A stretch of DNA of 64,000 nt from Rhizobium sp. WYJ-E13 (GTDB lineage: Bacteria > Pseudomonadota > Alphaproteobacteria > Rhizobiales > Rhizobiaceae), in NCBI RefSeq assembly GCF_018987265.1, contig NZ_CP076853.1, positions 1,178,001 to 1,242,000 on the forward strand, in the 5' to 3' direction. Below the pieces are notes generated by a model, which searched no databases, was not told the origin of the DNA, and was given only the letters and a program-made list of their open reading frames with translations. Below, piece after piece: positions 22,956 through 31,712 of the stretch (positions within the stretch are counted from its first letter, which is position 1; every line of letters begins with the position of its first letter). The position numbers were made by a program, and so were the translations under genes.

Positions 22956-23132
22956 CGGCTGTCAAAAAAGCCTTCACAGACTTCGCTTACACTTGGGTAA
23001 CAAAACTGTGCACGGCTGCATTTGTTTGATTCGCGATGATTTTTTTCCCCTTTGGGGTATTCTAAGGTCATGGTGATTCGGATGCATACTCCACGCCGTC
23101 CGATCGTTGTTTAAGGGATAACGGGGATAGAT

Positions 23133-24023
23133 ATGGCTCAGCCAGGTGTAGTGCGTGAACCGTCCATGGAAGAGATCCTGGCCTCCATTCGCCAGATCAT
23201 CGAAAGCAATGAGCCAGGCGCGGGAAAGGCGATATCCGCCTCGCTTCCCCCTGTTTACGGTGCGGAAGAGGAAAACGACTCCGAAATCCATCTGACGGTT
23301 GACGACACCTATGCTGGCATCGAGTTCCCGGAGCCTCCAGCGTTGCGTGGCGATCCGCGTTTCGTCGCTGCAAATTCCGCCGGTAGCGCTCCGGAGCCGG
23401 AAATGCCTGCTCGCGCCATGTCGCTTGCCGATGTCGCAGCCCGCGTCCGTGCCGCTTCCGAGCGCAGCGCTGTTCAGGCCGGCCAGGCTCTTCGTGACAT
23501 GCCCCAGCCGTCCCGCGAACCGCAGCCGCAATTCGAGTCGCAGCCAGCCTATGAAGCGCCGCGCGCCGCTGCCGCTCCGCGCCCGGCCGAGCCAGCTACG
23601 GCTCCCCGCGTTGCTCCGATTGTTCCCGTCGCCCAATATGCTGCCGAGCCTGCACCCGTCTTTGCCGAGCCGCGCCTGCCCGAGGTTCCGCAGCCTGCGC
23701 TCGTCGAGGAGTCACCCGTGCTTCCCGCTGTTGAACTGCGCGTCGAGCCGGTAGCCTTCCAGCCCGCCGAGCTTGCGCCTGCGCGTGTCGAAGAAGCGCA
23801 GCCGTCACTTCTGTCCCAGAACACCGGCCTGCAGGTTGCCCGCTCCTTCGAAGAGCTTGCCGCTGCCATCGATGGTGCCGCCGAACGTCGCTCTCTTGAT
23901 GAGATCGCCGAAGACATGCTGCGTCCGATGCTGCGCGAGTGGCTGGACGACAACCTGCCGACGCTCGTCGAACGTCTCGTGCGCGAAGAGATCGAACGCG
24001 TGGCGCGCGGCCCGCGCCGCTGA
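23133..24023 (+). CDS. popZ: PopZ homologue (DUF2497), polar organizing protein
   Basis: This 296-residue protein has the three-part PopZ design. The N-terminal helix PSMEEILASIRQIIES (residues 10-25) is the client-binding region. A long Pro/Ala/Glu-rich disordered middle spans about 60-230. The C-terminal oligomerisation helices RRSLDEIAEDMLRPMLREWLDDNLPTLVERLVREEIERVA are at about 253-292. PopZ forms a polar matrix that anchors chromosome origins and division proteins in alphaproteobacteria; in Agrobacterium-like cells it marks the growing pole. It has a GGGGAT ribosome site and its own terminator, and valS follows. Confidence 0.9.
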   Translation: MAQPGVVREPSMEEILASIRQIIESNEPGAGKAISASLPPVYGAEEENDSEIHLTVDDTYAGIEFPEPPALRGDPRFVAANSAGSAPEPEMPARAMSLADVAARVRAASERSAVQAGQALRDMPQPSREPQPQFESQPAYEAPRAAAAPRPAEPATAPRVAPIVPVAQYAAEPAPVFAEPRLPEVPQPALVEESPVLPAVELRVEPVAFQPAELAPARVEEAQPSLLSQNTGLQVARSFEELAAAIDGAAERRSLDEIAEDMLRPMLREWLDDNLPTLVERLVREEIERVARGPRR

Positions 24024-24045
24024 TCGGACCGCTTTTCCAGGCAAG

Positions 24046-24076
24046 AGCCGCTCCGGTCTCCGGGGCGGCTTTTTTA
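24046..24076 (+). terminator. Rho-independent terminator of popZ
   Basis: AGCCGC-TCCGG-TCT-CCGG-GGCGGCT followed by TTTTTTATT forms a strong, nearly perfect hairpin 23 bases after the stop codon. Confidence 0.9.
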
Positions 24077-24140
24077 TTGACTTGGCCGTAGCCATCCTAT
24101 TTACAAAACGCCCATCCTCGAACCTCGAATTGGTCAGAAA

Positions 24141-26984
24141 ATGCTCGAAAAGACCTACGATTCCGCCGCCGTCGAACCGAAAATCGCTGCGAAATGGGAT
24201 GAGGCCGATGCCTTTCGCGCCGGCGTCAACGCAAAGCCGGGTGCTGACAGCTTCACCATCGTCATCCCGCCGCCGAATGTCACGGGCTCGCTGCACATGG
24301 GTCATGCGCTGAACAACACGCTGCAGGACGTCATGGTGCGGTTCGAGCGCATGCGCGGCAAGGATGTTCTCTGGCAGCCGGGCATGGACCATGCCGGCAT
24401 CGCTACGCAGATGGTCGTCGAGCGCAAGCTGATGGAGCAGCAGCTTCCCGGCCGCCGCGATATGGGCCGCGACGCTTTCATCGAAAAGGTCTGGGAGTGG
24501 AAGGGCGAATCGGGTGGCCTGATCTTCAACCAGCTGAAGCGCCTAGGCGCCTCCTGCGATTGGTCGCGCGAGCGCTTCACCATGGATGAGGGCCTGTCGC
24601 AGGCCGTTCTCGAAGTCTTCGTCACGCTCTACAAAGAAGGCCTGATCTATCGCGACAAGCGCCTGGTCAACTGGGATCCGAAGCTGCTGACGGCAATTTC
24701 CGACATTGAGGTCGAGCAGCACGAGATCAAGGGGAATCTCTGGTACCTGCGTTATCCGCTGGAGCCGGGCGTCACCTATCAGCATCCGGTTGCTTTCGAT
24801 GAAGAGGGCAAACCGACCGAATGGGAGACCCGCGATTATCTGGTCGTCGCCACCACACGTCCGGAAACTATGCTCGGCGATACCGGCATTGCCGTCAATC
24901 CAGAGGACGAGCGCTATAAGGCGATCGTCGGCAAGCATGTCATCCTGCCGATCGTTGGCCGCCGCATCCCGATCGTTGCTGACAGCTACGCTGATCCGAC
25001 TGCCGGCAGCGGCGCGGTCAAGGTTACACCGGCGCATGACTTCAACGACTTCGACGTCGGCAAGCGCACGGGCCTGCGTGTCATCAACATCATGAATGTC
25101 GACGGCACGATCACCATCAAGGACAACGAGGATTTCCTCGAAGGGCTCGACCATCCGGCGGCACTGCACGGCGCCTGGGATCGCCTCGAAGGGCAGGATC
25201 GTTTCCAGGCCCGCAAGATCATCGTCGAAATCTTCGAGGAAGCCGGCCTGCTCGACAAGATCGAGCCGCACAAGCACATGGTTCCGCATGGCGACCGCGG
25301 CGGCGTTCCGATCGAACCGCGCCTGACCGAGCAATGGTATGTCGATGCCAAGACGCTGGCTGAGCCGGCGATCGCCTCCGTTCGCGAAGGCCGCACCAAT
25401 TTCGTGCCGAAGAACTGGGAAAAGACCTATTACGAGTGGATGGAAAACATCCAGCCGTGGTGCGTTTCGCGTCAGCTCTGGTGGGGTCATCAGATCCCTG
25501 CCTGGTACGGTCCGGACGGTCAGGTCTTCGTCGAGAAGACCGAGGAAGAGGCGCTGCAGGCTGCTATCCAGCATTATCTCTCGCACGAAGGCCCGATGAA
25601 GGCTTTCGTTCAGGACAAGCTGGAAAATTTCCAGCCCGGTGAGATCCTGACGCGCGACGAAGACGTGCTCGATACCTGGTTCTCTTCGGCCCTCTGGCCG
25701 TTCTCGACGCTCGGCTGGCCCGACAAGACGCCGGAACTGGCGCGCTACTATCCGACCAGCGTTCTCGTCACCGGCTTCGATATCATCTTCTTCTGGGTCG
25801 CCCGTATGATGATGATGTCGCTGCACTTCATGAAGGATGAGGACGACAATCCCGTCGAGCCGTTCCACACCGTTTATGTCCATGCCCTGGTGCGCGACAA
25901 GAACGGCCAGAAGATGTCGAAGTCCAAGGGCAATGTCATCGATCCGCTCGAACTGATCGACGAATATGGCGCGGACGCGCTGCGCTTCACGCTGGCGATC
26001 ATGGCCGCGCAGGGTCGCGACGTGAAGCTCGATCCGGCCCGCATCGCCGGCTACCGCAATTTCGGCACCAAGCTCTGGAATGCCACGCGCTTTGCGGAAA
26101 TGAATGGCGTGAAGAGCGATCCGCATTTCGTGCCGGAAGCCGCCGAACTGACGATCAATCGCTGGATCCTGACGGAACTTGCCCGCACGGAACGTGACGT
26201 GACGGAAGCTCTTGAATCCTACCGCTTCAATGATGCCGCCGGTGCGCTCTATCGTTTCGTCTGGAACCAGTTCTGCGATTGGTATCTCGAGCTTCTGAAG
26301 CCCGTCTTCAGCGGCGAAGATCAGGGCGCAAAGGCTGAAGCTCAGGCCTGCAGCGCCTATGTTCTGGAGGAGATCTACAAGCTGCTGCATCCCTTCATGC
26401 CCTTCATGACCGAGGAGTTGTGGGCGCATACGGCGGGTGAGGGCGCCGAACGCGACGGTCTGCTCTGCCATGCCGAATGGCCGGCGCCGGCTTACGCCGA
26501 CAATGCTGCGGCCGATGAAATCAACTGGCTGATTGACCTCGTTTCGGGCATCCGCTCGGTCCGTTCGGAAATGAACGTGCCGCCGTCGGCAACCGCGCCG
26601 CTCGTCGTCGTTGGCGCCAACAGCCTGACGCGTGAACGGCTGTTCCGTCATGACGCCGCCATCAAACGCCTGGCCCGTGTCGAGGTCATTTCGCTGGCTG
26701 AAGCTGCACCGAAGGGTGCCGCTCAGATCGTCGTCGCAGAAGCGACCGCCTGCCTGCCGCTCGGCAATCTGATCGATCTTGCGGCGGAAAAGAGCCGCCT
26801 TGAGAAGGCGATTGCAAAGGCCGATGGCGAAATCGCGCGCATCGACGGCAAGCTCTCGAATGAGAAGTTCGTCGCCAATGCCAATCCGGAAGTGGTGGAA
26901 GCCGAGCGCGAACGCCACGCTGAGCTGACGGGCCAGATCGAGAGCCTGAGGACTGCTCTGGCGCGAGTTAGCGAAGCGGGATAA
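24141..26984 (+). CDS. valS: Valyl-tRNA synthetase
   Basis: This 947-residue class I synthetase charges tRNA-Val. The HIGH-type motif NVTGSLHMGHALN is at about 45-57, and the KMSKS motif GQKMSKSKGN near 590. The CP1 editing domain with TTRPETMLGDT lies near 237 and the C-terminal coiled-coil arm (LIDLAAEKSRLEKAIAKADGEIARIDGKLSNE) near 870-905. The length is normal. There is no clear Shine-Dalgarno sequence before the ATG. A terminator is present on either side, so it is probably transcribed alone. Confidence 0.97.
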   Translation: MLEKTYDSAAVEPKIAAKWDEADAFRAGVNAKPGADSFTIVIPPPNVTGSLHMGHALNNTLQDVMVRFERMRGKDVLWQPGMDHAGIATQMVVERKLMEQQLPGRRDMGRDAFIEKVWEWKGESGGLIFNQLKRLGASCDWSRERFTMDEGLSQAVLEVFVTLYKEGLIYRDKRLVNWDPKLLTAISDIEVEQHEIKGNLWYLRYPLEPGVTYQHPVAFDEEGKPTEWETRDYLVVATTRPETMLGDTGIAVNPEDERYKAIVGKHVILPIVGRRIPIVADSYADPTAGSGAVKVTPAHDFNDFDVGKRTGLRVINIMNVDGTITIKDNEDFLEGLDHPAALHGAWDRLEGQDRFQARKIIVEIFEEAGLLDKIEPHKHMVPHGDRGGVPIEPRLTEQWYVDAKTLAEPAIASVREGRTNFVPKNWEKTYYEWMENIQPWCVSRQLWWGHQIPAWYGPDGQVFVEKTEEEALQAAIQHYLSHEGPMKAFVQDKLENFQPGEILTRDEDVLDTWFSSALWPFSTLGWPDKTPELARYYPTSVLVTGFDIIFFWVARMMMMSLHFMKDEDDNPVEPFHTVYVHALVRDKNGQKMSKSKGNVIDPLELIDEYGADALRFTLAIMAAQGRDVKLDPARIAGYRNFGTKLWNATRFAEMNGVKSDPHFVPEAAELTINRWILTELARTERDVTEALESYRFNDAAGALYRFVWNQFCDWYLELLKPVFSGEDQGAKAEAQACSAYVLEEIYKLLHPFMPFMTEELWAHTAGEGAERDGLLCHAEWPAPAYADNAAADEINWLIDLVSGIRSVRSEMNVPPSATAPLVVVGANSLTRERLFRHDAAIKRLARVEVISLAEAAPKGAAQIVVAEATACLPLGNLIDLAAEKSRLEKAIAKADGEIARIDGKLSNEKFVANANPEVVEAERERHAELTGQIESLRTALARVSEAG

Positions 26985-27011
26985 TCGCGGCTAACGAGTA
27001 TAATATTCCTG

Positions 27012-27041
27012 AAGGCGCGTTCCCCGTGAGCGCGCCTTTTG
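27012..27041 (+). terminator. Rho-independent terminator of valS
   Basis: AAGGCGCG (27012-27019) pairs with CGCGCCTT (27031-27038) around an 11-base loop, followed by TTG. The U-run is short, and the stop codon is 28 bases upstream. Confidence 0.75.
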
Positions 27042-27241
27042 TGTCTTAAAAGTATGATGATTCGTAAGAAACACGCTGTTTTAACCCTTTGGCCTGTGGA
27101 TATCACCCATTTGAGGGATGCTGAACGCGAAAACTGCCACTGTTGTCACTTAGATACAGCTCCCATCCCTCGTGGAATGGGAATCTAATAAACCCCTCAA
27201 GATTGACGGATAGAAGAATAGAATTTTATCTATCTAATTTT

Positions 27242-27271
27242 TTGACGTGCCCGTCAATCATTTACGTAAAT
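27242..27271. promoter_or_regulatory. Two adjacent palindromes upstream of the FadL-like gene
   Basis: TTGACG-TGCC-CGTCAA (27242-27257) and ATTTACGTAAAT (27260-27271) are both perfect dyads, separated by two bases. They lie about 105-130 bases before the start codon in AT-rich DNA. They look like binding sites for one or two dimeric regulators; which ones cannot be said. Confidence 0.4.
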
Positions 27272-27374
27272 TAGCCATAACGCAACTTCGCGTCGCAGCG
27301 GAGCGCTTCGTTGCGATTTATTAAGTTCACTAGCACAGTGTGATTACTTCAATTGCTTGAGTGGGGGAGACACA

Positions 27375-28655
27375 ATGGCAGCGCGTATGTTTTCCAGGGG
27401 CGTAACATCGCTCATCATTGTTTCGGCACTCGCCTCGCCCTCCTTTGCGGGCGGTCTGGAGCGCGGTGGTTACAATATCGATCAGTTGTTCGACACGTCG
27501 CCTTTTTCGTTCCAGTCGGGCATTATCTATGTCACGCCCCAGCGCAAGCTGAAGAATGCTCGCGATACGGATACCTCGGTATCTCCAGGGGGCGGCAATC
27601 TGAACAGCCGTTCGAGCACAGCCGACGATACCGCGAATTATACGGTTCCTTATATTGGCTTCAAGGCCGGTTTCGGCGATGCGATCGACTGCCTTGTCGA
27701 CTATTCTGAGCCCTTCGGTGGGCATTCCGATCCCGGTTTGAACTGGGCTGGCGCCAACAACAATATCGAGACGGAGATCAAAACCCGCAATTATGGCGGC
27801 ACTTGCTCCTATCGCTTCGATGTCGGTCAGGGGCAGCTTCGCTTCATCGGCGGCGCCTTCTATCAGGAAGTCGAGGGCTTCAAGGAGCGTCTGGTTTCGA
27901 CGGTTCCGCTTCTGGTTGGTACAGGTAATGGCATCGGTCGCCTCGATCTCGAAGACAATGGTTGGGGCTGGCGCGCTGGTCTCGCATACGAGATCCCGGA
28001 ATATGCGATGCGCGCGAGCCTCGTCTATAACAGCCGCGTCAAATACGACAATCTAACGGGCACGGTAGATCTGACCCAGGTTACCGCACCTTTTGCGCCG
28101 CTGAATGCTGCGCCTTACGGACGCGTCACGCCCGTTTTCGGTTCCGCCGAAGCGCCGGATTCGCTGGAACTGAAGTTGCAGAGCGGTATCGCTCCGGATT
28201 GGCTCGCTTTCGGTTCGGTCAAGTGGACGAACTGGAGCATCCTGCAGTCCGTGCCCTTCTGCCCGACGTCGACAAAGGGCCTTGTCGCCTGCACCTCCGG
28301 CGGGGCGACGGAACTGACCTCGCTCGACCTCCTCTATCGTGACGGCTGGACCATCACGGGTGGTGTAGGCCACAAGTTCAACGACCAATGGGCAGGCGCG
28401 GTCAGCCTGACCTGGGACCGTGGCACCAGTCAGGGCTACGGCTCTCAGACCGATAGCTGGACGCTGGGCGTCGGTGCAGCCTTCACGCCGACCGAGCATA
28501 TCGAATGGCGTGTCGCCGGTGCCGTTGGCGTGCTGACGAGCGGTTCATCGGGCGTCGTCACCCAGAACGGCGTAACCTTCGGAGATGATGTCTCCTATTC
28601 CTTTGGCAACGATCTGGTTGCCGCGCTGTCGACCAGTATAAAGGTCAAGTTTTAA
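27375..28655 (+). CDS. FadL/OmpP1-family outer-membrane transporter
   Basis: This 426-residue protein has a signal peptide (SRGVTSLIIVSALASPSFA-GGLERGG) and a beta-barrel sequence. It shows alternating hydrophobic strands, many aromatic residues at strand ends and a terminal phenylalanine (STSIKVKF), as required for BAM insertion. The early NIDQLFDTSPFSFQSG region corresponds to the plug of FadL-type channels. These take up long-chain fatty acids or other hydrophobic compounds. The ATG has GGGGGAGA upstream. It is monocistronic with terminators on both sides. The ligand is unknown. Confidence 0.83.
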   Translation: MAARMFSRGVTSLIIVSALASPSFAGGLERGGYNIDQLFDTSPFSFQSGIIYVTPQRKLKNARDTDTSVSPGGGNLNSRSSTADDTANYTVPYIGFKAGFGDAIDCLVDYSEPFGGHSDPGLNWAGANNNIETEIKTRNYGGTCSYRFDVGQGQLRFIGGAFYQEVEGFKERLVSTVPLLVGTGNGIGRLDLEDNGWGWRAGLAYEIPEYAMRASLVYNSRVKYDNLTGTVDLTQVTAPFAPLNAAPYGRVTPVFGSAEAPDSLELKLQSGIAPDWLAFGSVKWTNWSILQSVPFCPTSTKGLVACTSGGATELTSLDLLYRDGWTITGGVGHKFNDQWAGAVSLTWDRGTSQGYGSQTDSWTLGVGAAFTPTEHIEWRVAGAVGVLTSGSSGVVTQNGVTFGDDVSYSFGNDLVAALSTSIKVKF

Positions 28656-28674
28656 TTCCTTGATTTGAAGAATT

Positions 28675-28708
28675 GAAGAGTCCGGCGGAGCCGGACTCTT
28701 CTTTATTT
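28675..28708 (+). terminator. Rho-independent terminator of the FadL-like gene
   Basis: GAAGAGTCCGGC-GGA-GCCGGACTCTTC is a perfect 12-bp stem followed by TTTATTT, 20 bases after the stop codon. Confidence 0.93.
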
Positions 28709-29368
28709 ACCGCCATTAATCATTCCATCTTCTCGTCCCGTTTTGTGACGATTCAGCAACACTTTTTTACGATGGTTCGCGTATGGTGTCGGCAGGGCGA
28801 ATTTGTCCATTTCCCGCCACAAAGAGGGCGCAGCGATATTGCGGGCGAGGAGATGGCAAGCGTAGGGTGTGCGTAAGCAGTAGCATGGGTCGAATTTTTT
28901 CCGGTAACGCCAGACAGTGCGATAGCAGCGGCAAAAAGCCAGCGGCGGCACCCGTTTTGCTTTTCGCCAAAGGCATTTCCGGCCGGAAATCCGCACCTTC
29001 GGCAGTGTTGCAGATTCACGTCTTTCCATCATTTTCGATCCCCCGGCATGAAGCTTCGTTCCCTAGGGAAGGGTGCGATACCGGTTTGGTCACATTTGCT
29101 GTTTACGAAGACGAAGAAGGCGGACGGGTGGGAACCTGGATCGCAGAGGAAGTACCGCAGGCATCACGAGTGGGCCGTGCCGGAAGCCGGATGGTTTGCA
29201 AGGATGTGCTGGTTTTGAAAGAGGGGCATGGGGCTGGAAGCGACGCGGGTAAAGGGGCCTTGGAGCCCGCCGCGGGATCGCTCGCCTGGAAGGAATGCAT
29301 CCGCGCGGGCAGAACGGCGAACAAGGCCGCCGCCAAGCGTCTGGGATGAACGAAAGAAACCGGTAAAG
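28709..29368 (+). other. 660-base region without a convincing gene ahead of exoR
   Basis: Open frames exist here on both strands (for example 28783-29349 plus and 28703-29032 minus). Their products are rich in Arg, Cys and Ser, lack any known motif and have no good ribosome site, so I treat them as chance. The region should contain the exoR promoter and possibly a long leader or a small RNA. I could not locate a clear promoter or hairpin. Confidence 0.5.
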
Positions 29369-30172
29369 ATGGTAACGTCCGAGTTCAGATTGTTCAAATT
29401 CATGCTGCTCAGCATGTCGATGGCCGTTTCCCTGGCTTTAGCCTGTCCGGTCCTGGCATTCGACATCAAGACGGGCGTTACGAAAGAATCAGGCCCCTTC
29501 GATCTCTTCAAATTCGGTTTCAAAGCGTACAAGAACGGTCAGAAGGAAGAGGCTGTCGAAGCCTATAAATATGCCGCCGAAAAGGGCCACACCGGTTCGC
29601 GCTGGGCGCTCGCCAACATGTATGCCGACGGCGACGGCGTGGCGCAGGATGATTTCGAAGCCTTCAAGATCTATAGCGAGATCGCACAGCAGGGCGTGGA
29701 ACCTGGTTCGGAGGACACCGGCTTCTTCATCAATGCACTGCTGTCGCTTGCCAGCTATTACAAGCACGGAATTGCCGGCAGCCCGGTGAAGATCGATCTC
29801 AATCAGGCCCGCCAGCTCTATTTCCAGGTCGCTTCCACCTTCGGTGTTCCCGAGGCGCAGTTCCAGCTTGCGCAGATGATGCTCGCAGGCGAGGGCGGCA
29901 GCGCCAATCTCAATCAGGCCAAGAAATGGCTCAATCAGGCCCGCAAGAGCGGCCACCCGGGCGCCATGTCGGTCTTCGGCAACATCCTTTTCGATGAAGG
30001 CCAGTCTGCCCGCGGTCTGGCGCTGATGACGGCGGCTCTCGACCGCTGCAAGCCGAAGGATTGCAGCTGGATGCAGTCGCTGCAGGAAGATGCTTTCTCG
30101 ATCGCCAGCGAGGCGGATCGGCGCGCGGCCGTATCCCTGTCGCATACGATTGCGACCGGCTCGGACGACTGA
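29369..30172 (+). CDS. exoR: ExoR, periplasmic Sel1-repeat regulator of exopolysaccharide and motility
   Basis: This 267-residue protein closely matches Sinorhizobium ExoR in length and in remembered sequence. It has a signal peptide (FKFMLLSMSMAVSLALACPVLA-FDI), the mature start TKESGPFDLFKFGF, and Sel1/TPR-like repeats such as AAEKGHTGSRWALANMYADGDGVAQ and FGVPEAQFQLAQMMLAGEG. ExoR binds the sensor kinase ExoS in the periplasm and holds the ExoS-ChvI system off until it is cleaved. This controls succinoglycan, motility and the free-living to symbiotic or virulence switch. The ATG is set by homology and the signal peptide; the ribosome site is weak. A 0.66-kb gene-free region precedes it. 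Confidence 0.93.
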   Translation: MVTSEFRLFKFMLLSMSMAVSLALACPVLAFDIKTGVTKESGPFDLFKFGFKAYKNGQKEEAVEAYKYAAEKGHTGSRWALANMYADGDGVAQDDFEAFKIYSEIAQQGVEPGSEDTGFFINALLSLASYYKHGIAGSPVKIDLNQARQLYFQVASTFGVPEAQFQLAQMMLAGEGGSANLNQAKKWLNQARKSGHPGAMSVFGNILFDEGQSARGLALMTAALDRCKPKDCSWMQSLQEDAFSIASEADRRAAVSLSHTIATGSDD

Positions 30173-30178
30173 GCTTTC

Positions 30179-30247
30179 GAGCAATTCCAGCAAAAGTGCG
30201 CAGCGATTTTGCGACCGGAATCGCGTAAAACGGAAATGCTTTAAAGC
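30179..30247. repeat. RIME-like intergenic palindromic repeat
   Basis: The stretch GAGCAATTCCAGCAAAAGTG and what follows is a familiar Rhizobiaceae intergenic repeat. GCAAAA and TTTTGC arms flank GTGCGCAGCGA, with outer ATTCC/GGAAT arms and terminal GAGC.../...GCTC. It fills almost the whole gap between the convergent exoR and xthA genes and may act as a terminator or processing signal. The RIME label is from memory of the family. Confidence 0.7.
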
Positions 30248-31039
30248 TCAGGCAGCAAACTCGAAGTAAGCCACGACAGGCACGTGGTCGGACGGCTTTT
30301 CCCAGGCGCGCACATGCTTTTCGATCGCCGCCGACGTCATGCAGTCGGCTGCTTCCGGCGACAGCATCAGATGGTCGATGCGGATGCCGTTGTTCTTCGG
30401 CCAGGCGCCGGCCTGATAATCCCAGAAGGAATAGAGCGCTGTCGCATCGGTTGCCGAGCGCACTGCATCGACGAGACCCAGATTTTCCAGTCGGCGGAAG
30501 GATTCGCGCGTTTGCGGCAGGAAGAGCGCATCGCTCGCCCAGACCTTCGGGTCAAAGCAGTCATGTGGCTCGGGAATGACGTTGTAGTCGCCTGCGAGAA
30601 TGAAGATTTCCTCGAATTCGAGGCGTTCAGCCGCGAATTTGCGCAGACGCTCCATCCAGGCCAGTTTGTAGGGGTATTTTTCCGTTTCCGGCGGGTTGCC
30701 GTTCGGCAGGTAGAGGCAGCAGACGCGCGCCACCTTGTTGCCAGGCAGCGAGAACACGGCTTCGAGGAAACGCGCCTGCTCGTCGAGTGGATCACCTGGC
30801 AGGCCACGATTGACTTCGGAAGGCGAGCTCTTGGAAAGAATGGCGACGCCGTTGAAGCCTTTCTGCCCATGCGTTTCGACATGGTAGCCAAGCGCCTCGA
30901 TTTCCAGCCGCGGGAAGCCTTCATCGACGGTCTTTATTTCCTGCAGGCAGACGATATCAGGGCCGGAATCCTTCAACCACTGTGTCAGGTTGTCGATGCG
31001 CGCCTTGACGCCGTTGATGTTCCAGGTCGCGATCTTCAT
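30248..31039 (-). CDS. xthA: Exodeoxyribonuclease III
   Basis: This 263-residue exonuclease/AP endonuclease cuts abasic sites in base-excision repair. Catalytic motifs are WNINGVKAR near residue 5-13, CLQEIK with the metal-binding Glu near 34, LAGDYNVIPEP near 152, and the final PSDHVPVVAYF with the catalytic His. The ATG at 31039 gives the usual family length. The ATG three codons earlier (31048) has a closer GGAG site and is equally possible. The erpA stop lies about 110 bases upstream. Confidence 0.95.
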   Translation of the reverse strand: MKIATWNINGVKARIDNLTQWLKDSGPDIVCLQEIKTVDEGFPRLEIEALGYHVETHGQKGFNGVAILSKSSPSEVNRGLPGDPLDEQARFLEAVFSLPGNKVARVCCLYLPNGNPPETEKYPYKLAWMERLRKFAAERLEFEEIFILAGDYNVIPEPHDCFDPKVWASDALFLPQTRESFRRLENLGLVDAVRSATDATALYSFWDYQAGAWPKNNGIRIDHLMLSPEAADCMTSAAIEKHVRAWEKPSDHVPVVAYFEFAA

Positions 31040-31159
31040 GGCTTGCATCCTAGCTCCGTGTGAGCGTTCTTTTATCGCGCTCCGGCGCCGGCGGACAAGA
31101 CAGGAAACCGACCGAAGGAAAATCTCCGGCCGGTTATATGTGGAAAGCAAGTTGTCGGA

Positions 31160-31492
31160 TCAGATCGCGAAGCTGGTGCCGCAACCGCAGCTTGCCACCG
31201 CGTTCGGGTTGTTGATCTGGAAGGACTGGCCGAGCAGGTTGTCGACGAAATCGATTTCGGAGCCGGCCATATAAACCAGCGAGAGACTGTCGATCAGCAC
31301 TTTGGCATTGTTCTTCTCGACGACGATGTCGTCGTCAGCGGCAGCATCCACAAGATCGAACTTGTAGGAAAAGCCCGAACAGCCGCCGCCCTCGACGGAG
31401 ACGCGCAGCGCGCTCTTGCCGGGATCGCTGCCGACAATGGCGGCAATACGCTTTGCCGCGGCATCGGAAAGGGTTACATTTGCTTCAGTCAT
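31160..31492 (-). CDS. erpA: A-type iron-sulfur carrier, ErpA/IscA family
   Basis: This 110-residue A-type carrier passes Fe-S clusters to target proteins. The three conserved cysteines are in EGGGCSGFSY near residue 38 and SCGCGTSF at the C-terminus. AGGAGG precedes the chosen ATG; an upstream in-frame ATG is not needed. It is divergent from dgt with a 220-base gap, a conserved neighbourhood (xthA-erpA-dgt-argS) in rhizobia. ErpA and IscA cannot be separated with certainty by eye. Confidence 0.88.
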   Translation of the reverse strand: MTEANVTLSDAAAKRIAAIVGSDPGKSALRVSVEGGGCSGFSYKFDLVDAAADDDIVVEKNNAKVLIDSLSLVYMAGSEIDFVDNLLGQSFQINNPNAVASCGCGTSFAI

Positions 31493-31712
31493 TATTCCTC
31501 CTGCCGGGGTCAAGATCCGGAGAGAACCCATTTTAGACGTTTGATGTTCAAACGCATGATATCAAAGAAACTTATCATGATCCTCCCATAAAGGACAGGA
31601 TCTGGCGAAGCGGTCGACAAAGCGCCTCTTTGCCGTTTCTGTAAGCTATAGGTATGAAGAGCGGAAAGCGGCGTCAATGGGCAGAGCCGCAACGCATTGG
31701 TGATGGTGAAGA

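Larger units (their letters stand above)
26985..27374 (+). promoter_or_regulatory. Non-coding region between valS and the FadL-like gene
   Basis: No gene is seen. It holds the valS terminator, an AT-rich stretch (about 27180-27275) likely to contain the promoter of the FadL-like gene, and two palindromes described separately. A GC-rich imperfect hairpin (27288-27314, GCGTCGCAG...CGTTGCG) follows within the presumed leader. Confidence 0.5.

Noticed and set aside
24543..26918. 791-codon antisense frame opposite valS, and 924-codon one opposite the SPOR gene
   Set aside because: Both are mirror frames of high-GC coding sequence. The plus-strand genes are unmistakable.
28783..29349. 188-codon open frame upstream of exoR
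   Set aside because: Its composition is irregular, with no motif and no ribosome site. Other frames on both strands are equally open, as usual in GC-rich DNA.
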